DNA of 64,000 nt from CAZHVS01 sp964536015 (GTDB lineage Bacteria > Bacteroidota > Ignavibacteria > Ignavibacteriales > Ignavibacteriaceae). Shown piece by piece: positions 25,441 through 35,602 of the stretch. The notes under the pieces were generated by a model that saw only the letters and a program-made list of their open reading frames with translations, was not told the DNA's origin and searched no databases. Position numbers and translations under genes: made by a program. The DNA lies in assembly GCA_964536015.1 (NCBI GenBank), contig CAZHVS010000014.1:1-64000 (forward strand). The letters are read 5' to 3'. Positions within the stretch are counted from its first letter, which is position 1; the number at the start of each line of letters is the position of its first letter.

Positions 25441-27960
25441 ATGAATTTATTAAAGAAAAAATTTCATTCGAGAAAATTGAGAAGAAATTATCTCATCCTT
25501 ATGATGCTATTATTTGCCGGATTATATCTTTTTACTGGCTCCTCTTCTCAATCAACTGAAACAACAAATTTAACACAGGAAACATTTATTCCTTTTTCGC
25601 TTTTCAGCAACCCTCATTACACGCACATTGAAATAATTGCCCTTATTGCTGTCTTATTAATTGCAATATCAGGACTTGTATATGCATTACTTCTCGTAAA
25701 ACAAGTTAACAAAGCTGATCAGGGAACAAAGAAAATGCAAGAGATAGCTGCTGCAGTTCGCGAAGGTGCAAATGCTTATTTATCTGCACAATTTAAAAAA
25801 ATCGGACCACTTATTGTTATAATAACTATTCTGTTATTCATTACATATACCGGTGAAACAAATGCATTCCGTTGGGGAAGGTCTTTAGCTTTTTTAGTTG
25901 GTGCGTTGTTTAGCTGGACAGTTGGTTTTGTTGGGATGAGATTAGCGACAACCGGAAACTTACGCGTTGCAGCTGCAGCAACAAAAAGCTATGGAGAAGC
26001 AATGCAGCTTGGTTACCGAACAGGAACAGTTACAGGAATGCTTACTGATGGTCTTGGTCTGCTTGGTGGCACAATGATTTTCCTTATTTTTGGTGAAAAA
26101 GCATATGAAGCTCTTCTCGGATTTGGCTTTGGTGGAACTTTACTTGCACTGTTTATGAGAGTTGGTGGAGGCATTTATACTAAAGCAGCCGATGTCGGTG
26201 CAGATCTGGTAGGAAAAATTGAAAAAGATATTCCGGAAGATGATCCTCGTAATGCAGCTACTATTGCGGATAATGTTGGAGATAACGTTGGTGATTGCGC
26301 TGGGATGGCTGCAGATATTTTTGAAAGTTATGAAGTTACTATTGTTGCTGCAATGATTCTTGGATTAGCAAGTTTTGGGCACAAAGGTGTAATATTTCCT
26401 TTACTGGTTAGAGGGATAGGAGTTTTGGGTTCCATCATTTCTACCTATACTGTAAAAGCTGGTCCAAATGATACTTCAGATACTGCTTTACATAGTGTTC
26501 ATAGAGGATTCTGGATTGGTTCAATTATTAGTGTAGTTGGATTTTTTGCACTTGGTTTTGTTTATCTTCATTTCGATACAAATTATCTTCTAGCCAATCC
26601 AATGGCTAGTGCTGGTTTCCCTGATGGTGATCCTTCTAAATTAGGATGGCTTTCTAATTTTGGAATTATAGGACTTGATTTGAGACCGGCTTTAACCTGT
26701 TTAATTGGAGTCTTTCTTGCAATAGCATTAAACAATATTACAAGTTATTTCACCCATACTAAATATAATCCCGTAAAAAGTCTGGCAAAATCATGTCAAA
26801 CTGGTCATGCTACAAATATTATTCAAGGATTTGCTGTTGGTTATGAAAGTACAGTTGCAACAATTATCGCAATTTCAGCAGCAATATTTTTATCAATAAT
26901 TGTTTATGCTGGAACACCTCCATTGTTTATCGCTTATGGTGTGGCGATGACTGGAATTGGAATGCTTACTCTTACAGGAAACACAATTTCAATGGATGTA
27001 TTTGGACCAGTTGCAGATAATGCTAATGGAATTGGTGAAATGGGTTATGATCCTCACCAGATGGAAGCCGATAAACCAGGAAGTTATCATAAAGCGAGAC
27101 AAATTCTTGCTGACCTTGATGCAGTTGGAAATACGACAAAAGCAGAAACAAAAGGAATTGCGATTGGTTCAGCAGTTATTGCAGCGGTTTCATTGTTCGC
27201 CAGCTTTATTGCAGTTATTGCAGTTGGAAGTGAAGATAAAATTAATCAAATGACGATAACCCAATACCTTGCTGAGGCTGGTAAATTGACCGTTGCTGAT
27301 CCAAGAGTTTTTATTGGATTCTTAATTGGCGGAGCAGTTCCATTTCTGTTTAGCAGTATGTTAATTCGTGCAGTTGGAAGGGCTGCTTTTTATATAGTGC
27401 ATGAATGTCGTATTCAATTTAAAGATCCACAAATCTGGGATGGTTCAAAAAAACCAGACTATGGTAGAGTTGTAAATATCTGTACAAATACAGCACAAAA
27501 AGAATTGATTGGTCCCGGTTTTCTTGCTATTATGGCTCCAATTCTTGTTGGATTCATTTTAGGACCTTACGCTCTTGGTGGATTTTTGGCAGGAATGATT
27601 TTAGTTGGTCAACTTCTTGCTGTATTTATGTCTAACGCTGGTGGTGCCTGGGATAATGCAAAAAAAATGATTGAAGACGGAATATATGGCGGTAAAGGCT
27701 CTGAAGCTCATAAAGCTGCAGTTACCGGTGATACAGTTGGAGATCCTCTGAAAGACACTGCTGGTCCTGCTATAAATCCTTTAATCAAAGTAATGAATAT
27801 GGTTAGCTTGCTGGTTTTAGGTCTTGTCCTAAATTATAATATAACTCTACCTAAAACAGACTCTTACTTCATCGGAATTGTTATTGCAATTATTGCAGCA
27901 TTTTTAATTGGTTGGGCAATCTGGCAAAGTAAAAAAGAATCTGAACACGATTTAACCTGA
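25441..27960 (+). CDS. hppA: Membrane-bound H+-translocating pyrophosphatase (K+-independent type)
   Basis: 839 residues with about 16 membrane helices. Signature motifs are DVGADLVGKIEKDIPEDDPR, ATIADNVGDNVGDCAGMAAD and, near the C-terminus, GDTVGDPLKDTAGPAINPL. All acidic residues of the pyrophosphate/Mg site are present. The ion-dependence position reads GNTTKAETKG: lysine where K+-dependent enzymes have alanine (GNTTAA). This predicts a K+-independent proton pump (family knowledge). It is longer than typical enzymes (about 670-770) through an N-terminal extension of ~60 residues with its own hydrophobic segment, plus a loop insertion. It converts PPi hydrolysis into proton motive force. 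A strong terminator follows. Confidence 0.96.
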   Translation: MNLLKKKFHSRKLRRNYLILMMLLFAGLYLFTGSSSQSTETTNLTQETFIPFSLFSNPHYTHIEIIALIAVLLIAISGLVYALLLVKQVNKADQGTKKMQEIAAAVREGANAYLSAQFKKIGPLIVIITILLFITYTGETNAFRWGRSLAFLVGALFSWTVGFVGMRLATTGNLRVAAAATKSYGEAMQLGYRTGTVTGMLTDGLGLLGGTMIFLIFGEKAYEALLGFGFGGTLLALFMRVGGGIYTKAADVGADLVGKIEKDIPEDDPRNAATIADNVGDNVGDCAGMAADIFESYEVTIVAAMILGLASFGHKGVIFPLLVRGIGVLGSIISTYTVKAGPNDTSDTALHSVHRGFWIGSIISVVGFFALGFVYLHFDTNYLLANPMASAGFPDGDPSKLGWLSNFGIIGLDLRPALTCLIGVFLAIALNNITSYFTHTKYNPVKSLAKSCQTGHATNIIQGFAVGYESTVATIIAISAAIFLSIIVYAGTPPLFIAYGVAMTGIGMLTLTGNTISMDVFGPVADNANGIGEMGYDPHQMEADKPGSYHKARQILADLDAVGNTTKAETKGIAIGSAVIAAVSLFASFIAVIAVGSEDKINQMTITQYLAEAGKLTVADPRVFIGFLIGGAVPFLFSSMLIRAVGRAAFYIVHECRIQFKDPQIWDGSKKPDYGRVVNICTNTAQKELIGPGFLAIMAPILVGFILGPYALGGFLAGMILVGQLLAVFMSNAGGAWDNAKKMIEDGIYGGKGSEAHKAAVTGDTVGDPLKDTAGPAINPLIKVMNMVSLLVLGLVLNYNITLPKTDSYFIGIVIAIIAAFLIGWAIWQSKKESEHDLT

Positions 27961-27976
27961 TATAATACCTATTTAC

Positions 27977-28010
27977 AAAAAAAGCGTGATATGACGTCAC
28001 GCTTTTTTTT
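27977..28010. terminator. Bidirectional intrinsic terminator
   Basis: GCGTGA (27984-27989) pairs with TCACGC (27997-28002) around a 7-base loop. It is flanked by seven A on the left and eight T on the right. It serves hppA on the plus strand and rpmB on the minus strand. Confidence 0.92.
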
Positions 28011-28029
28011 ATCATCAACTAAAGAAATA

Positions 28030-28269
28030 TTATCTGGCTGAAATTTTGCCTTCTTTAACCAGTTTAGCAATAGTTGCAGTTCCATTTTTTGCAACTGTTT
28101 TAATTGCTCTTGTTGTAAGCTTTACGGTTACATAACGGTTCAATTCTTTAACCCAAATTCTTTTCTTTTGAAGATTTGGAATAAATCTTCTTTTAGTTCT
28201 ATTGTGAGCATGTGATACATTTTGCCCTGATTTTGGTTTTGCGCCTGTTACCTGACATTCTCTTGCCAT
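28030..28269 (-). CDS. rpmB: 50S ribosomal protein L28
   Basis: 79 residues from the ATG at 28269; the upstream in-frame ATG at 28281 is rejected because GGAG sits correctly before 28269. The sequence MARECQVTGAKPKSGQNVSH is typical of bacterial L28, as are RTKRRFIPNLQKKRIW and LTTRAIKTVAKNG. It is a structural protein of the large ribosomal subunit. It has a single cysteine and no zinc-ribbon CxxC pairs. It stands alone rather than next to rpmG, and ends at the shared terminator. Confidence 0.97.
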   Translation of the reverse strand: MARECQVTGAKPKSGQNVSHAHNRTKRRFIPNLQKKRIWVKELNRYVTVKLTTRAIKTVAKNGTATIAKLVKEGKISAR

Positions 28270-28346
28270 TAAAAACTCCAAAAATTTTCAAAATTTAGTA
28301 AGGCAATATAATAAAACTTTCTGTTTATTATTAAAAATTTTTGCTC

Positions 28347-30458
28347 TCACTTCAATAAAATCATCTTTTTAACTGAGACATAATTATTGGTTTTTAGCTG
28401 ATAAAAATAAACACCATTTGATAAATCCTTAGCAGAAAAGTTAAGATTGTAAAAACCTGCAGGTTTATAACCATTAACCAATGTTGAAATTTCATTTCCT
28501 AAAACATCATAGATTTTAAGCGTTATGAATTCACTGTTTGCTATTGAGAAAGAAATAGTTGTTGAGGGATTAAATGGATTAGGATAGTTTTGATATAGAA
28601 TATGATTAGTTGGAATATTTTTTTCATTTTCTTCAAGAAAACTGATTCCACCATTAGTGGTTTTTAGGATTGTTCCTGAGTTACCAGCAGCAAATCCTAA
28701 AAATTCATCCAAAAAGTAAATCGAGTTCAATGGTCTGAAGTTTTGTTGAGAATTATTTATCCAGCTATTCCCTCCATCAGTTGTCTTCAAAATTATCCCA
28801 TTATAAACATTTGAACCAGCGATATAACCCAAAGAAGAGCTTACAAAATAAACAGAATTAAAATCAACGTTGCTGGAAGTTACATTTTTAAGCCAGGTAC
28901 TTCCACCATCTCTTGAAATAATTATCATACCACTTTTTCCGACTGCAATAACATTGTTTTCGTTGATACAATAAATTGAAGTTAAATCACTTTCAATATT
29001 CATTATAAATCTTTGCCAGGTTAGCCCGCCGTCTGTAGTTTTTAGGATTGATGCTTCATTAACTTGCATATTTATTCCATTTGCAACTACGTATCCGGTT
29101 TTTTCATTTAGAAATTTTATTGAAACAATTTCAAACCAGTCAGGTAGATTTGTTTTTAATGTATCCCAATTAATTCCACCATTTACAGTTTTTAATAAGT
29201 AGTTATTCTCGCCACCTATATAACCAACCATAGAATCCAAAAAAGAAACTGAATTAATTTTTTCTCCTAAAACAAATTCATTCCAGGTATTCCCTCCGTT
29301 TGTACTTTTGAGAAAAACTCCTTGTGAGGTTATTCCCCCCGCAGCAAATCCACAAGAATCATTTACAAATTGAATATCTTGTACTGAACCAAAAACAGAA
29401 GTTGGAATATCATTCCAGGTTGAACCTGCATTTGTGGTTTTAATTAATGTTTTAGATCCTCCTGATGCAAAACCGACATTTTGATTTATAAAACTTATTG
29501 AAAAAAGTGAATTATAAGTTGCTGAATATAGTCTCCATTCTATTCCACTGTTAATAGAATAAATAATAGAACCATATTCACCAACAGCAATATATTTATT
29601 TGAATCTAATCTTACTCCAGAACGAATAAATAGGTTTGAGGGATTTATCATTGGAAACCAGCTTGAGCCATAATTTGAACTCTTTTTAATAAGTCCATAA
29701 TCTCCAAGTACCAACCACGTTGAATCATTTTCACAAATAATTGAGTGATAAGATTGATTTGAATCCACATTCATCGTTTGCCAATTAATGCCACCATTTG
29801 TTGTTTTCAGGATTCTTCCAAAATTGCAGGAAAGAAATCCAGTCAGTGAATCTCTAAAATTCAAATCATAAATTATATCTTTAAAGTTGGGAATTGATAA
29901 AAGAAACCAAGATAACCCACTATTCGTTGTCTTTAATATCGATCCCTGGCTTCCCACAATAAAACCCGTTGAGGAATTAATAAATTTAATTGAATGAAAC
30001 CATTGCGAAAATGAATTGACATCAGCAATCCAATTTAAACCACTATTCGTAGTTTTTAATAATGTTCCATTCTGCCCAACTATAAAACCATTGGCATTAT
30101 CAAGGAAGTAAACACCATAAAGAGAAAACCAAGTATGACTATTTTGAGTAGTCCAGTTATTCCCTCCATTTGTGGTTTTTAAAATTGTACCATTATCACC
30201 AACTGTCCATCCTACAAGTGAATCAACAAAGAAAATACATCTTAAATTATTTACAGTATTTGAAACAAGATTAAACCAGGAATTGCCAGAATCAGTTGTC
30301 TTAATTATTGCACCGTTTTCACCAGATGCAAAGCCAATTAATTTAGTAGGAAAAGTTAATGAATTCAGGTTTCCTATTTGCGGTTTAGGATTTAATAAAT
30401 TCCATTGCGAAAAAATCTGTACAGTTAAAACAAGTATAACAATTAAAATTCTTTTCAA
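28347..30458 (-). CDS. YCF48/BNR-type beta-propeller exported protein with T9SS sorting domain
   Basis: The protein has 703 residues. A signal peptide (MKRILIVILVLTVQIFSQ) is followed by about a dozen repeats of the pattern GxxGTILKTTNGGxxW ... VGW. These build one or two propellers of the YCF48/HCF136 type. The name does not imply photosynthesis. A C-terminal type A T9SS domain follows (YQNYPNPFNPSTTISF, IYDVLGNEISTLVNG, terminal KKMILLK). The DNA of this domain is strikingly similar to the tail of the amylase-like gene at 37696. It lies 16 bp downstream of a second protein of the same build. Confidence 0.88.
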   Translation of the reverse strand: MKRILIVILVLTVQIFSQWNLLNPKPQIGNLNSLTFPTKLIGFASGENGAIIKTTDSGNSWFNLVSNTVNNLRCIFFVDSLVGWTVGDNGTILKTTNGGNNWTTQNSHTWFSLYGVYFLDNANGFIVGQNGTLLKTTNSGLNWIADVNSFSQWFHSIKFINSSTGFIVGSQGSILKTTNSGLSWFLLSIPNFKDIIYDLNFRDSLTGFLSCNFGRILKTTNGGINWQTMNVDSNQSYHSIICENDSTWLVLGDYGLIKKSSNYGSSWFPMINPSNLFIRSGVRLDSNKYIAVGEYGSIIYSINSGIEWRLYSATYNSLFSISFINQNVGFASGGSKTLIKTTNAGSTWNDIPTSVFGSVQDIQFVNDSCGFAAGGITSQGVFLKSTNGGNTWNEFVLGEKINSVSFLDSMVGYIGGENNYLLKTVNGGINWDTLKTNLPDWFEIVSIKFLNEKTGYVVANGINMQVNEASILKTTDGGLTWQRFIMNIESDLTSIYCINENNVIAVGKSGMIIISRDGGSTWLKNVTSSNVDFNSVYFVSSSLGYIAGSNVYNGIILKTTDGGNSWINNSQQNFRPLNSIYFLDEFLGFAAGNSGTILKTTNGGISFLEENEKNIPTNHILYQNYPNPFNPSTTISFSIANSEFITLKIYDVLGNEISTLVNGYKPAGFYNLNFSAKDLSNGVYFYQLKTNNYVSVKKMILLK

Positions 30459-30474
30459 GTTATTTACTTCCAGA

Positions 30475-32589
30475 CTATTTATTAACTATAAATTTAATTG
30501 ATTTTATAATTGTTTTCGAATTCAATTTTGCAGTTACTCTAAAGAAGTAAACTCCGGACGAAAGATTTTGACAATCAAAATGCACAGTATGATAACCTTG
30601 ATTATAATTCCCATTAACTAAATCAGATAATTTTTCCCCGAGAACATCGAAAACATCAATTGCAACAAATCCATTTTCAGGAAGATTAAATGATAATTTA
30701 GTACTGCTATTAAAAGGATTCGGATAGTTTTGAAAGATTTCAAACTCATGAAATTTTTCAAAGTTTGATTCTTCATAATTTGAAACAAGATTATCGCCAT
30801 TAATAGTTTTGAGAATTACGCCATTTGCACCAATAACCCAACCTGTTTTTTTATTGATAAAATAGACTTGCTTAAAAGTAGTGTTTACTCCCGTTGGAAT
30901 TTTGATCCAGCTGTATCCACCATCAGTGGATTTAAATAAATTTCCATTTGAACCCGCAGTATAACCAGTAAGCGAATCAATAAAATGAACTGAATTAAGC
31001 CAGCTAATCCCTAACTGCGAGACTTTATTCCATACACTGCCACCATTTGTTGATTTTAAAACCGTTCCATATTTACCAACAGCCCAGCAATTTTTTCCAA
31101 CAACACATGCATCTTTTAAATCATATTCAGTTGATAGATTCATTATCTGCCAGACAGTATCATTCCAATATCTATATACATAAACAATTGCACCGTTATC
31201 TCCAACCATAATACAGGTCAAAGGAGTAATTTTAGCTATAGCCCGCAAAACGCTATAGATACTGAGACGATATCGCGACCAATAACTAACCCAAATTCCG
31301 CCTCTGTCAGCCTCAAGAAATTCTCCCGGAACACCTACAGCCCGAGTATAACCAGACGCATCTTTATATATTGACAATAGATCTTCAGCAACAAGATTAC
31401 TCAAATCATAAAACTGCCACGATTCACCAGCATTTAAGGATTTTATAATTGTCCCATTATCACCAACAATCCATGCTTCATTTGGATTATAAAAGAAAAT
31501 ATGATTTAAATCTTTTAATGTACCCGGATCGTATGCTGTCCAGGAGCTTCCACCATTAGTTGTCTTTAGTAATGTTCCCCTATCGCCAACAATCCAACCA
31601 GTATTTTCATCAAGAAAAATAAAGGAGTTGAGGTTAAAAGCAACACCATTTGATTGAAAATCCCACTCTAACCCAGAGTTAGTTGTTTTAATTATTAAAC
31701 CTCTTTCTCCAACAATCCAACCAGTTTGAGAATCAGCAAAAGAAATCATTTTTAACATAAATGCTGAAGTGTTTATGTATTGAAACCATGAATAACCACC
31801 ATTGGTTGTTTTAAATACGCTTCCTGACTGATTTACAAAAAATCCAGTTGAAGAATTTACAAACACTATTGATTGCAGCCATGAATTTGTACCAGAATTA
31901 ATTCTATCCCAGTTCAACCCACCATTTGATGTTTTTAAAATAATTCCATTTGAACCACATACCCATAAATTATTTTCATCAAATACAAAAATTGAACTCA
32001 GAATCTCATTTGTGTTACTGGACTGTAAAGTCCAGTTATTACCATTATCTGTCGTTTTTTTTATTAGTCCTTGCTCTCCAATTAACCAGCCAGTATAAGA
32101 ATTACAAAAACTTATTTTGGAAATTGATTTCTGATCACCGAAAGACTTATCGATCCAATTCATTCCGCCATTTGATGTGTATAACAATGCGCCTGAAAAG
32201 CCAGCAGCAAAACCAGTGCTTGCATCAATAAAATAGACTGAATTAATATCTGAAGTAGTATTAGATTGTTGAACAGAAAAACTATTTCCACCGTCTGCTG
32301 TTTTCAGTATTATCCCGTTTTCTCCACAAACCCAGCCAATCAATTCATTAACAAAAGAAATAGATTTAAGATTTGTATTTGAAATTATTTCTTTTGTATT
32401 CCAGTTTTCACCACCATCAGAAGTATAAAGAAAAATTCCGTTTTCACCGACAGCATATGCTTTTAACGAGGAGAAAGTTTGTATTGAATTAATAGTTTTC
32501 CCATGTGGTAAAGGATTCTGCCAAATCCATTCGGACTGAGAGTAAAACTCAGAAAAAAATAGAACAATTATTAAAACAAATTTTTTCAT
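30475..32589 (-). CDS. YCF48/BNR-type beta-propeller exported protein with T9SS sorting domain
   Basis: The ATG at 32589 is chosen over the ATG at 32607, which would add a non-signal prefix and overlap the upstream gene; the protein is then 704 residues. A signal peptide (MKKFVLIIVLFFSEFYSQ) is followed by many repeats with GENGIILKTADGGNSF-like units. The C-terminal domain starts FQNYPNPFNSSTKLSF and ends SIKFIVNK, a divergent T9SS tail. It begins 1 bp after the beta-barrel gene's stop. It is the first of two tandem propeller genes. Surface adhesion or ligand binding is possible but not shown. Confidence 0.87.
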   Translation of the reverse strand: MKKFVLIIVLFFSEFYSQSEWIWQNPLPHGKTINSIQTFSSLKAYAVGENGIFLYTSDGGENWNTKEIISNTNLKSISFVNELIGWVCGENGIILKTADGGNSFSVQQSNTTSDINSVYFIDASTGFAAGFSGALLYTSNGGMNWIDKSFGDQKSISKISFCNSYTGWLIGEQGLIKKTTDNGNNWTLQSSNTNEILSSIFVFDENNLWVCGSNGIILKTSNGGLNWDRINSGTNSWLQSIVFVNSSTGFFVNQSGSVFKTTNGGYSWFQYINTSAFMLKMISFADSQTGWIVGERGLIIKTTNSGLEWDFQSNGVAFNLNSFIFLDENTGWIVGDRGTLLKTTNGGSSWTAYDPGTLKDLNHIFFYNPNEAWIVGDNGTIIKSLNAGESWQFYDLSNLVAEDLLSIYKDASGYTRAVGVPGEFLEADRGGIWVSYWSRYRLSIYSVLRAIAKITPLTCIMVGDNGAIVYVYRYWNDTVWQIMNLSTEYDLKDACVVGKNCWAVGKYGTVLKSTNGGSVWNKVSQLGISWLNSVHFIDSLTGYTAGSNGNLFKSTDGGYSWIKIPTGVNTTFKQVYFINKKTGWVIGANGVILKTINGDNLVSNYEESNFEKFHEFEIFQNYPNPFNSSTKLSFNLPENGFVAIDVFDVLGEKLSDLVNGNYNQGYHTVHFDCQNLSSGVYFFRVTAKLNSKTIIKSIKFIVNK

Positions 32590-32590
32590 A

Positions 32591-33151
32591 CTAAAATCTA
32601 TAAGCAAATCCGGTTTGAATCATAATAAAAGAGCGAGCTATATATTTATTTTTAAGAAGATTATACTTAGTACAAACATCCAGATCAAAATCATCAGAAA
32701 TATTCATACGAAAACCAACTTGAGGAGCAACACCTAAATGTCTATCGTTGGTAGTAACAGAAATTTTCCCAAGTGAAAAATCATTAATATCTAAAACATA
32801 TTTAGAAAAATAAATTCCGCCTTCAATTCCGAGATAAGGAATAAAATCAAAATCAGTCAAATCGAATTTTGCTCCAATTAGAAGTGGAATTGTTTGAAAC
32901 TTAAAACTATAATCTTCAAGATTTTCTTTATAACCGCAATTAAAATAACCGCTGGAAATAGTAATTTCAAAATTTAAAAACACATTGTAATTAAAATTAA
33001 TAGTAGTCCCATATCCAACATCAACAGCATCTTCAAAATAACCAGTAGGTATAATACTGCTTCCAAGCAAGCCAACTCTCATTTGAGGAAAGACACATGA
33101 ATAGTTAAATAGAATTGTTATGAAAATAATTACGAATCTTGTTTTCTTCAA
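32591..33151 (-). CDS. Outer-membrane beta-barrel protein (PorT/OmpW-like small barrel)
   Basis: This 186-residue protein has a signal segment with a cysteine (ILFNYSCVFPQ), so lipidation is conceivable, followed by alternating hydrophobic strands. Typical pieces are PLLIGAKFDLTDFDFIPYLG, VAPQVGFRMNISDDFDLDV and a terminal strand ending in phenylalanine (IQTGFAYRF), the usual outer-membrane barrel signature. It is the first gene of an operon with two propeller-type T9SS cargos. Possibly it is their membrane partner (inference). Confidence 0.75.
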   Translation of the reverse strand: MKKTRFVIIFITILFNYSCVFPQMRVGLLGSSIIPTGYFEDAVDVGYGTTINFNYNVFLNFEITISSGYFNCGYKENLEDYSFKFQTIPLLIGAKFDLTDFDFIPYLGIEGGIYFSKYVLDINDFSLGKISVTTNDRHLGVAPQVGFRMNISDDFDLDVCTKYNLLKNKYIARSFIMIQTGFAYRF

Positions 33152-33209
33152 CTTTTACTAAACTAGTTTGTTAATTCACTTTTAATCAATTTATAATAAA
33201 TTAGTTTTA

Positions 33210-33231
33210 TTAAATTACATATGTAATTTAA
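33210..33231. promoter_or_regulatory. Perfect 22-bp palindrome between divergent genes
   Basis: TTAAATTACAT and its exact complement ATGTAATTTAA meet without a spacer. The site lies 59 bp upstream of the beta-barrel gene start (33151) and 40 bp upstream of the TonB-receptor gene start (33271). A dimeric repressor or activator site controlling both is likely (inference). Confidence 0.5.
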
Positions 33232-33270
33232 CATTATTTTAATTAAAATATTTAAGCAACATTATTTCAT

Positions 33271-35601
33271 TTGAATAGAGTCCGATTTTTATTTTTACTA
33301 TTTTTTCTAAGCCAGATAATTTCTTACTCTCAGTTTAAAAGCATTGATGTCTCTGGAGTGGTAACCGAATATGGAAGCGGTGAAGTACTGATTGGTGTGA
33401 ACCTGGTTTTTTACAAAGACAGTTTAAAAACATCTCCACCCATTAGAGGTGCTGCGACAAATAAATATGGTTTTTTTTCTATTCCGGATGTTCCTGCTGG
33501 TGAATATTACTTATTTATCAGTTTGATGGGTTATGAAACTCTTATTAAAAAAGTTTCTCTTTCTTCAAATCAAAAAAATTTACGAACAGATTTTCAACTC
33601 TCCAAAAGTACGTTAACATTAAAAGAAGTTGTAATAGAAGACAGGCGGAAAACTGATTTTTCTAATACAACAAGTACTATACAAATTGAACCTGAACTTA
33701 TAAAACAACTTCCTTCAATTGGAGGAGAAACAGATATTTTCAGAGCATTACAACTACTTCCGGGTGTAAAATCAGCAACAGAAATTTCTTCTGGTATTTA
33801 TGTTCGCGGCAGTTCGCCAGATCAAAATTTAAATCTTGTGGACGGAGTGCTTGTGTACAATCCTGCTCATCTTGGTGGATTTGCGAGTACTTTTAATGCT
33901 GATGCTTTACAAAATGTGAAGCTTATCAAAGGTGGCTTTCCGGCAGAGTATGGCGGTCGTCTTGCAAGTGTACTTGATGTTACAATGAAATCGGGAAATG
34001 ATTCAAAATTTAAAGGTTCATTAGGGTTAAATCTTATTAGTAGCCGTCTGACAATAGAAGGGCCCTTAAGTAACAAATCTACTTTTATTCTTTCTGGCAG
34101 AAAGATGTTTCTTGATAAAGTTCTTCAAATGATTCCAAAAATGGGAAATATTCCTCGATATAATTTTTACGATTTAAACGGAAAAGTAAATTATGTTATC
34201 TCAGAAGAAGATAGAATTTTTTTCAGCGGTTTTGTAAGCAGAGATAATTTAGGTGAACCTCCCAACAACAAAGATGTTGGCTTCGATATTTCGTGGACTA
34301 ATGCTACTTTTAACCTAACCTGGACAAGTATAAATTCTGCAAAGTTATTTTCGAATACATCGTTAATGTACACAAGTTACAATTTTACAACTCTCATTAA
34401 AGATAAAATCCAACTTAAAAATCCTCTTGATTTTTATACTTCATCAGAGATACACGATTTATTTTTAAGAAGAGATATGCAACTTTTTGCGGATGAAACA
34501 CATACACTAAAAACTGGCGCTGAATTAATTTATCATATGTTTACTACTACAACGAGCGATTATTTTATACAGGAATTAAAGTACAAGCCATTTTACGGAA
34601 AAAATATTAATGTACTTGAAGCTTCTTTATATGTTCAGGATGAGTTAAGTCTGTTTGGCGATTTGAAAACAAATATTGGTGGTAGAATTTATTATTTCCA
34701 GGCTAATAAATTTTTAAAATTTGAACCACGAGTTTCAGCTACATATTATTTGATGGATAGACTTATACTTCGTGGGGCATTTACAATTGCATATCAGACT
34801 TTGCATATGCTTGTAAGAAATGACATCCTGCTACCAACAGATACATGGTATCCATCATCTTCAAAAATTGATCCTTCACGTGCTATTCAAGGTTCAATTG
34901 GAATTGAAGCTACTTCTTTCGAACGAACTTTTCTTTTTTCTTTTGACACATATTATAAAGATATATCTAATTTATATGATTATAAAATTTCAGCCGATTT
35001 TTCGTATGGAAGTGATTTTGAAAAACAATTAACAAAAGGCAGAGCAGATGCATTTGGTTTTGAATTATTTTTAAACAAACGTATCGGAGATGTAAACGGG
35101 TGGATTGGATACACTCTCGCTTATACTAAAAGATATTTTAATGAATTAAACCAAGGTGTTTCTTTTTATCCAAGATTTGATAGAAGGCACGATATTTCTG
35201 TTGTTATCAGCTATGAGCCATTTACAAATTTTAATAGTAGTATTACCTGGACATATAGTACAGGGCAAGCTTATTCATTACCAAACGGACAATATTCTTT
35301 TATCCCACTAACATCTCCGGAAAGTAATACTTATAACGTTTATTATGATTACTCAAGAAGAGATGCTTACAGGCTTCCTCCTTTTCATAAACTGGATTTG
35401 AATGCAAAATATATTGTAATGTGGGACGATAAATCATTAGAGTTTTCCCTTAATATTTACAATCTCTATAACAGGTATAATATTTTCTCCAAATATATTG
35501 GTTATAAAAAAGATCCAGCTACAAAAGAAGAAATACCCGTACTTAAACAATTTACTTTGTTTCCATTTCTTCCAACTTTAGGAATTGCATACAGGTTTTA
35601 A
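33271..35601 (+). CDS. TonB-dependent receptor with N-terminal carboxypeptidase-like domain
   Basis: The start is TTG 33271, because an in-frame stop lies 18 bp upstream and no ATG gives a signal peptide. This start yields MNRVRFLFLLFFLSQ and 776 residues. Residues ~25-110 are a carboxypeptidase-regulatory-like beta domain (ISLMGYETLIKKV). Then comes the plug, with LPSIGGETDIFRALQLLPGV and GIYVRGSSPDQNLNLVDGV. The 22-strand barrel ends in LPTLGIAYRF. It takes up an unknown ligand using TonB energy. It overlaps or abuts a DUF4249 lipoprotein gene, its usual partner. Confidence 0.9.
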   Translation: MNRVRFLFLLFFLSQIISYSQFKSIDVSGVVTEYGSGEVLIGVNLVFYKDSLKTSPPIRGAATNKYGFFSIPDVPAGEYYLFISLMGYETLIKKVSLSSNQKNLRTDFQLSKSTLTLKEVVIEDRRKTDFSNTTSTIQIEPELIKQLPSIGGETDIFRALQLLPGVKSATEISSGIYVRGSSPDQNLNLVDGVLVYNPAHLGGFASTFNADALQNVKLIKGGFPAEYGGRLASVLDVTMKSGNDSKFKGSLGLNLISSRLTIEGPLSNKSTFILSGRKMFLDKVLQMIPKMGNIPRYNFYDLNGKVNYVISEEDRIFFSGFVSRDNLGEPPNNKDVGFDISWTNATFNLTWTSINSAKLFSNTSLMYTSYNFTTLIKDKIQLKNPLDFYTSSEIHDLFLRRDMQLFADETHTLKTGAELIYHMFTTTTSDYFIQELKYKPFYGKNINVLEASLYVQDELSLFGDLKTNIGGRIYYFQANKFLKFEPRVSATYYLMDRLILRGAFTIAYQTLHMLVRNDILLPTDTWYPSSSKIDPSRAIQGSIGIEATSFERTFLFSFDTYYKDISNLYDYKISADFSYGSDFEKQLTKGRADAFGFELFLNKRIGDVNGWIGYTLAYTKRYFNELNQGVSFYPRFDRRHDISVVISYEPFTNFNSSITWTYSTGQAYSLPNGQYSFIPLTSPESNTYNVYYDYSRRDAYRLPPFHKLDLNAKYIVMWDDKSLEFSLNIYNLYNRYNIFSKYIGYKKDPATKEEIPVLKQFTLFPFLPTLGIAYRF

Positions 35602-35602
35602 T

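Noticed and set aside
28347..32589. CRISPR-like regular repetition
   Set aside because: The repeats are degenerate protein-coding YCF48 units of about 40-50 codons; there are no identical short repeats with unique spacers.
28347..32589. Photosynthesis link from YCF48/HCF136-type repeats
   Set aside because: These propeller repeats are common in secreted proteins of non-phototrophs, and both proteins have T9SS tails.
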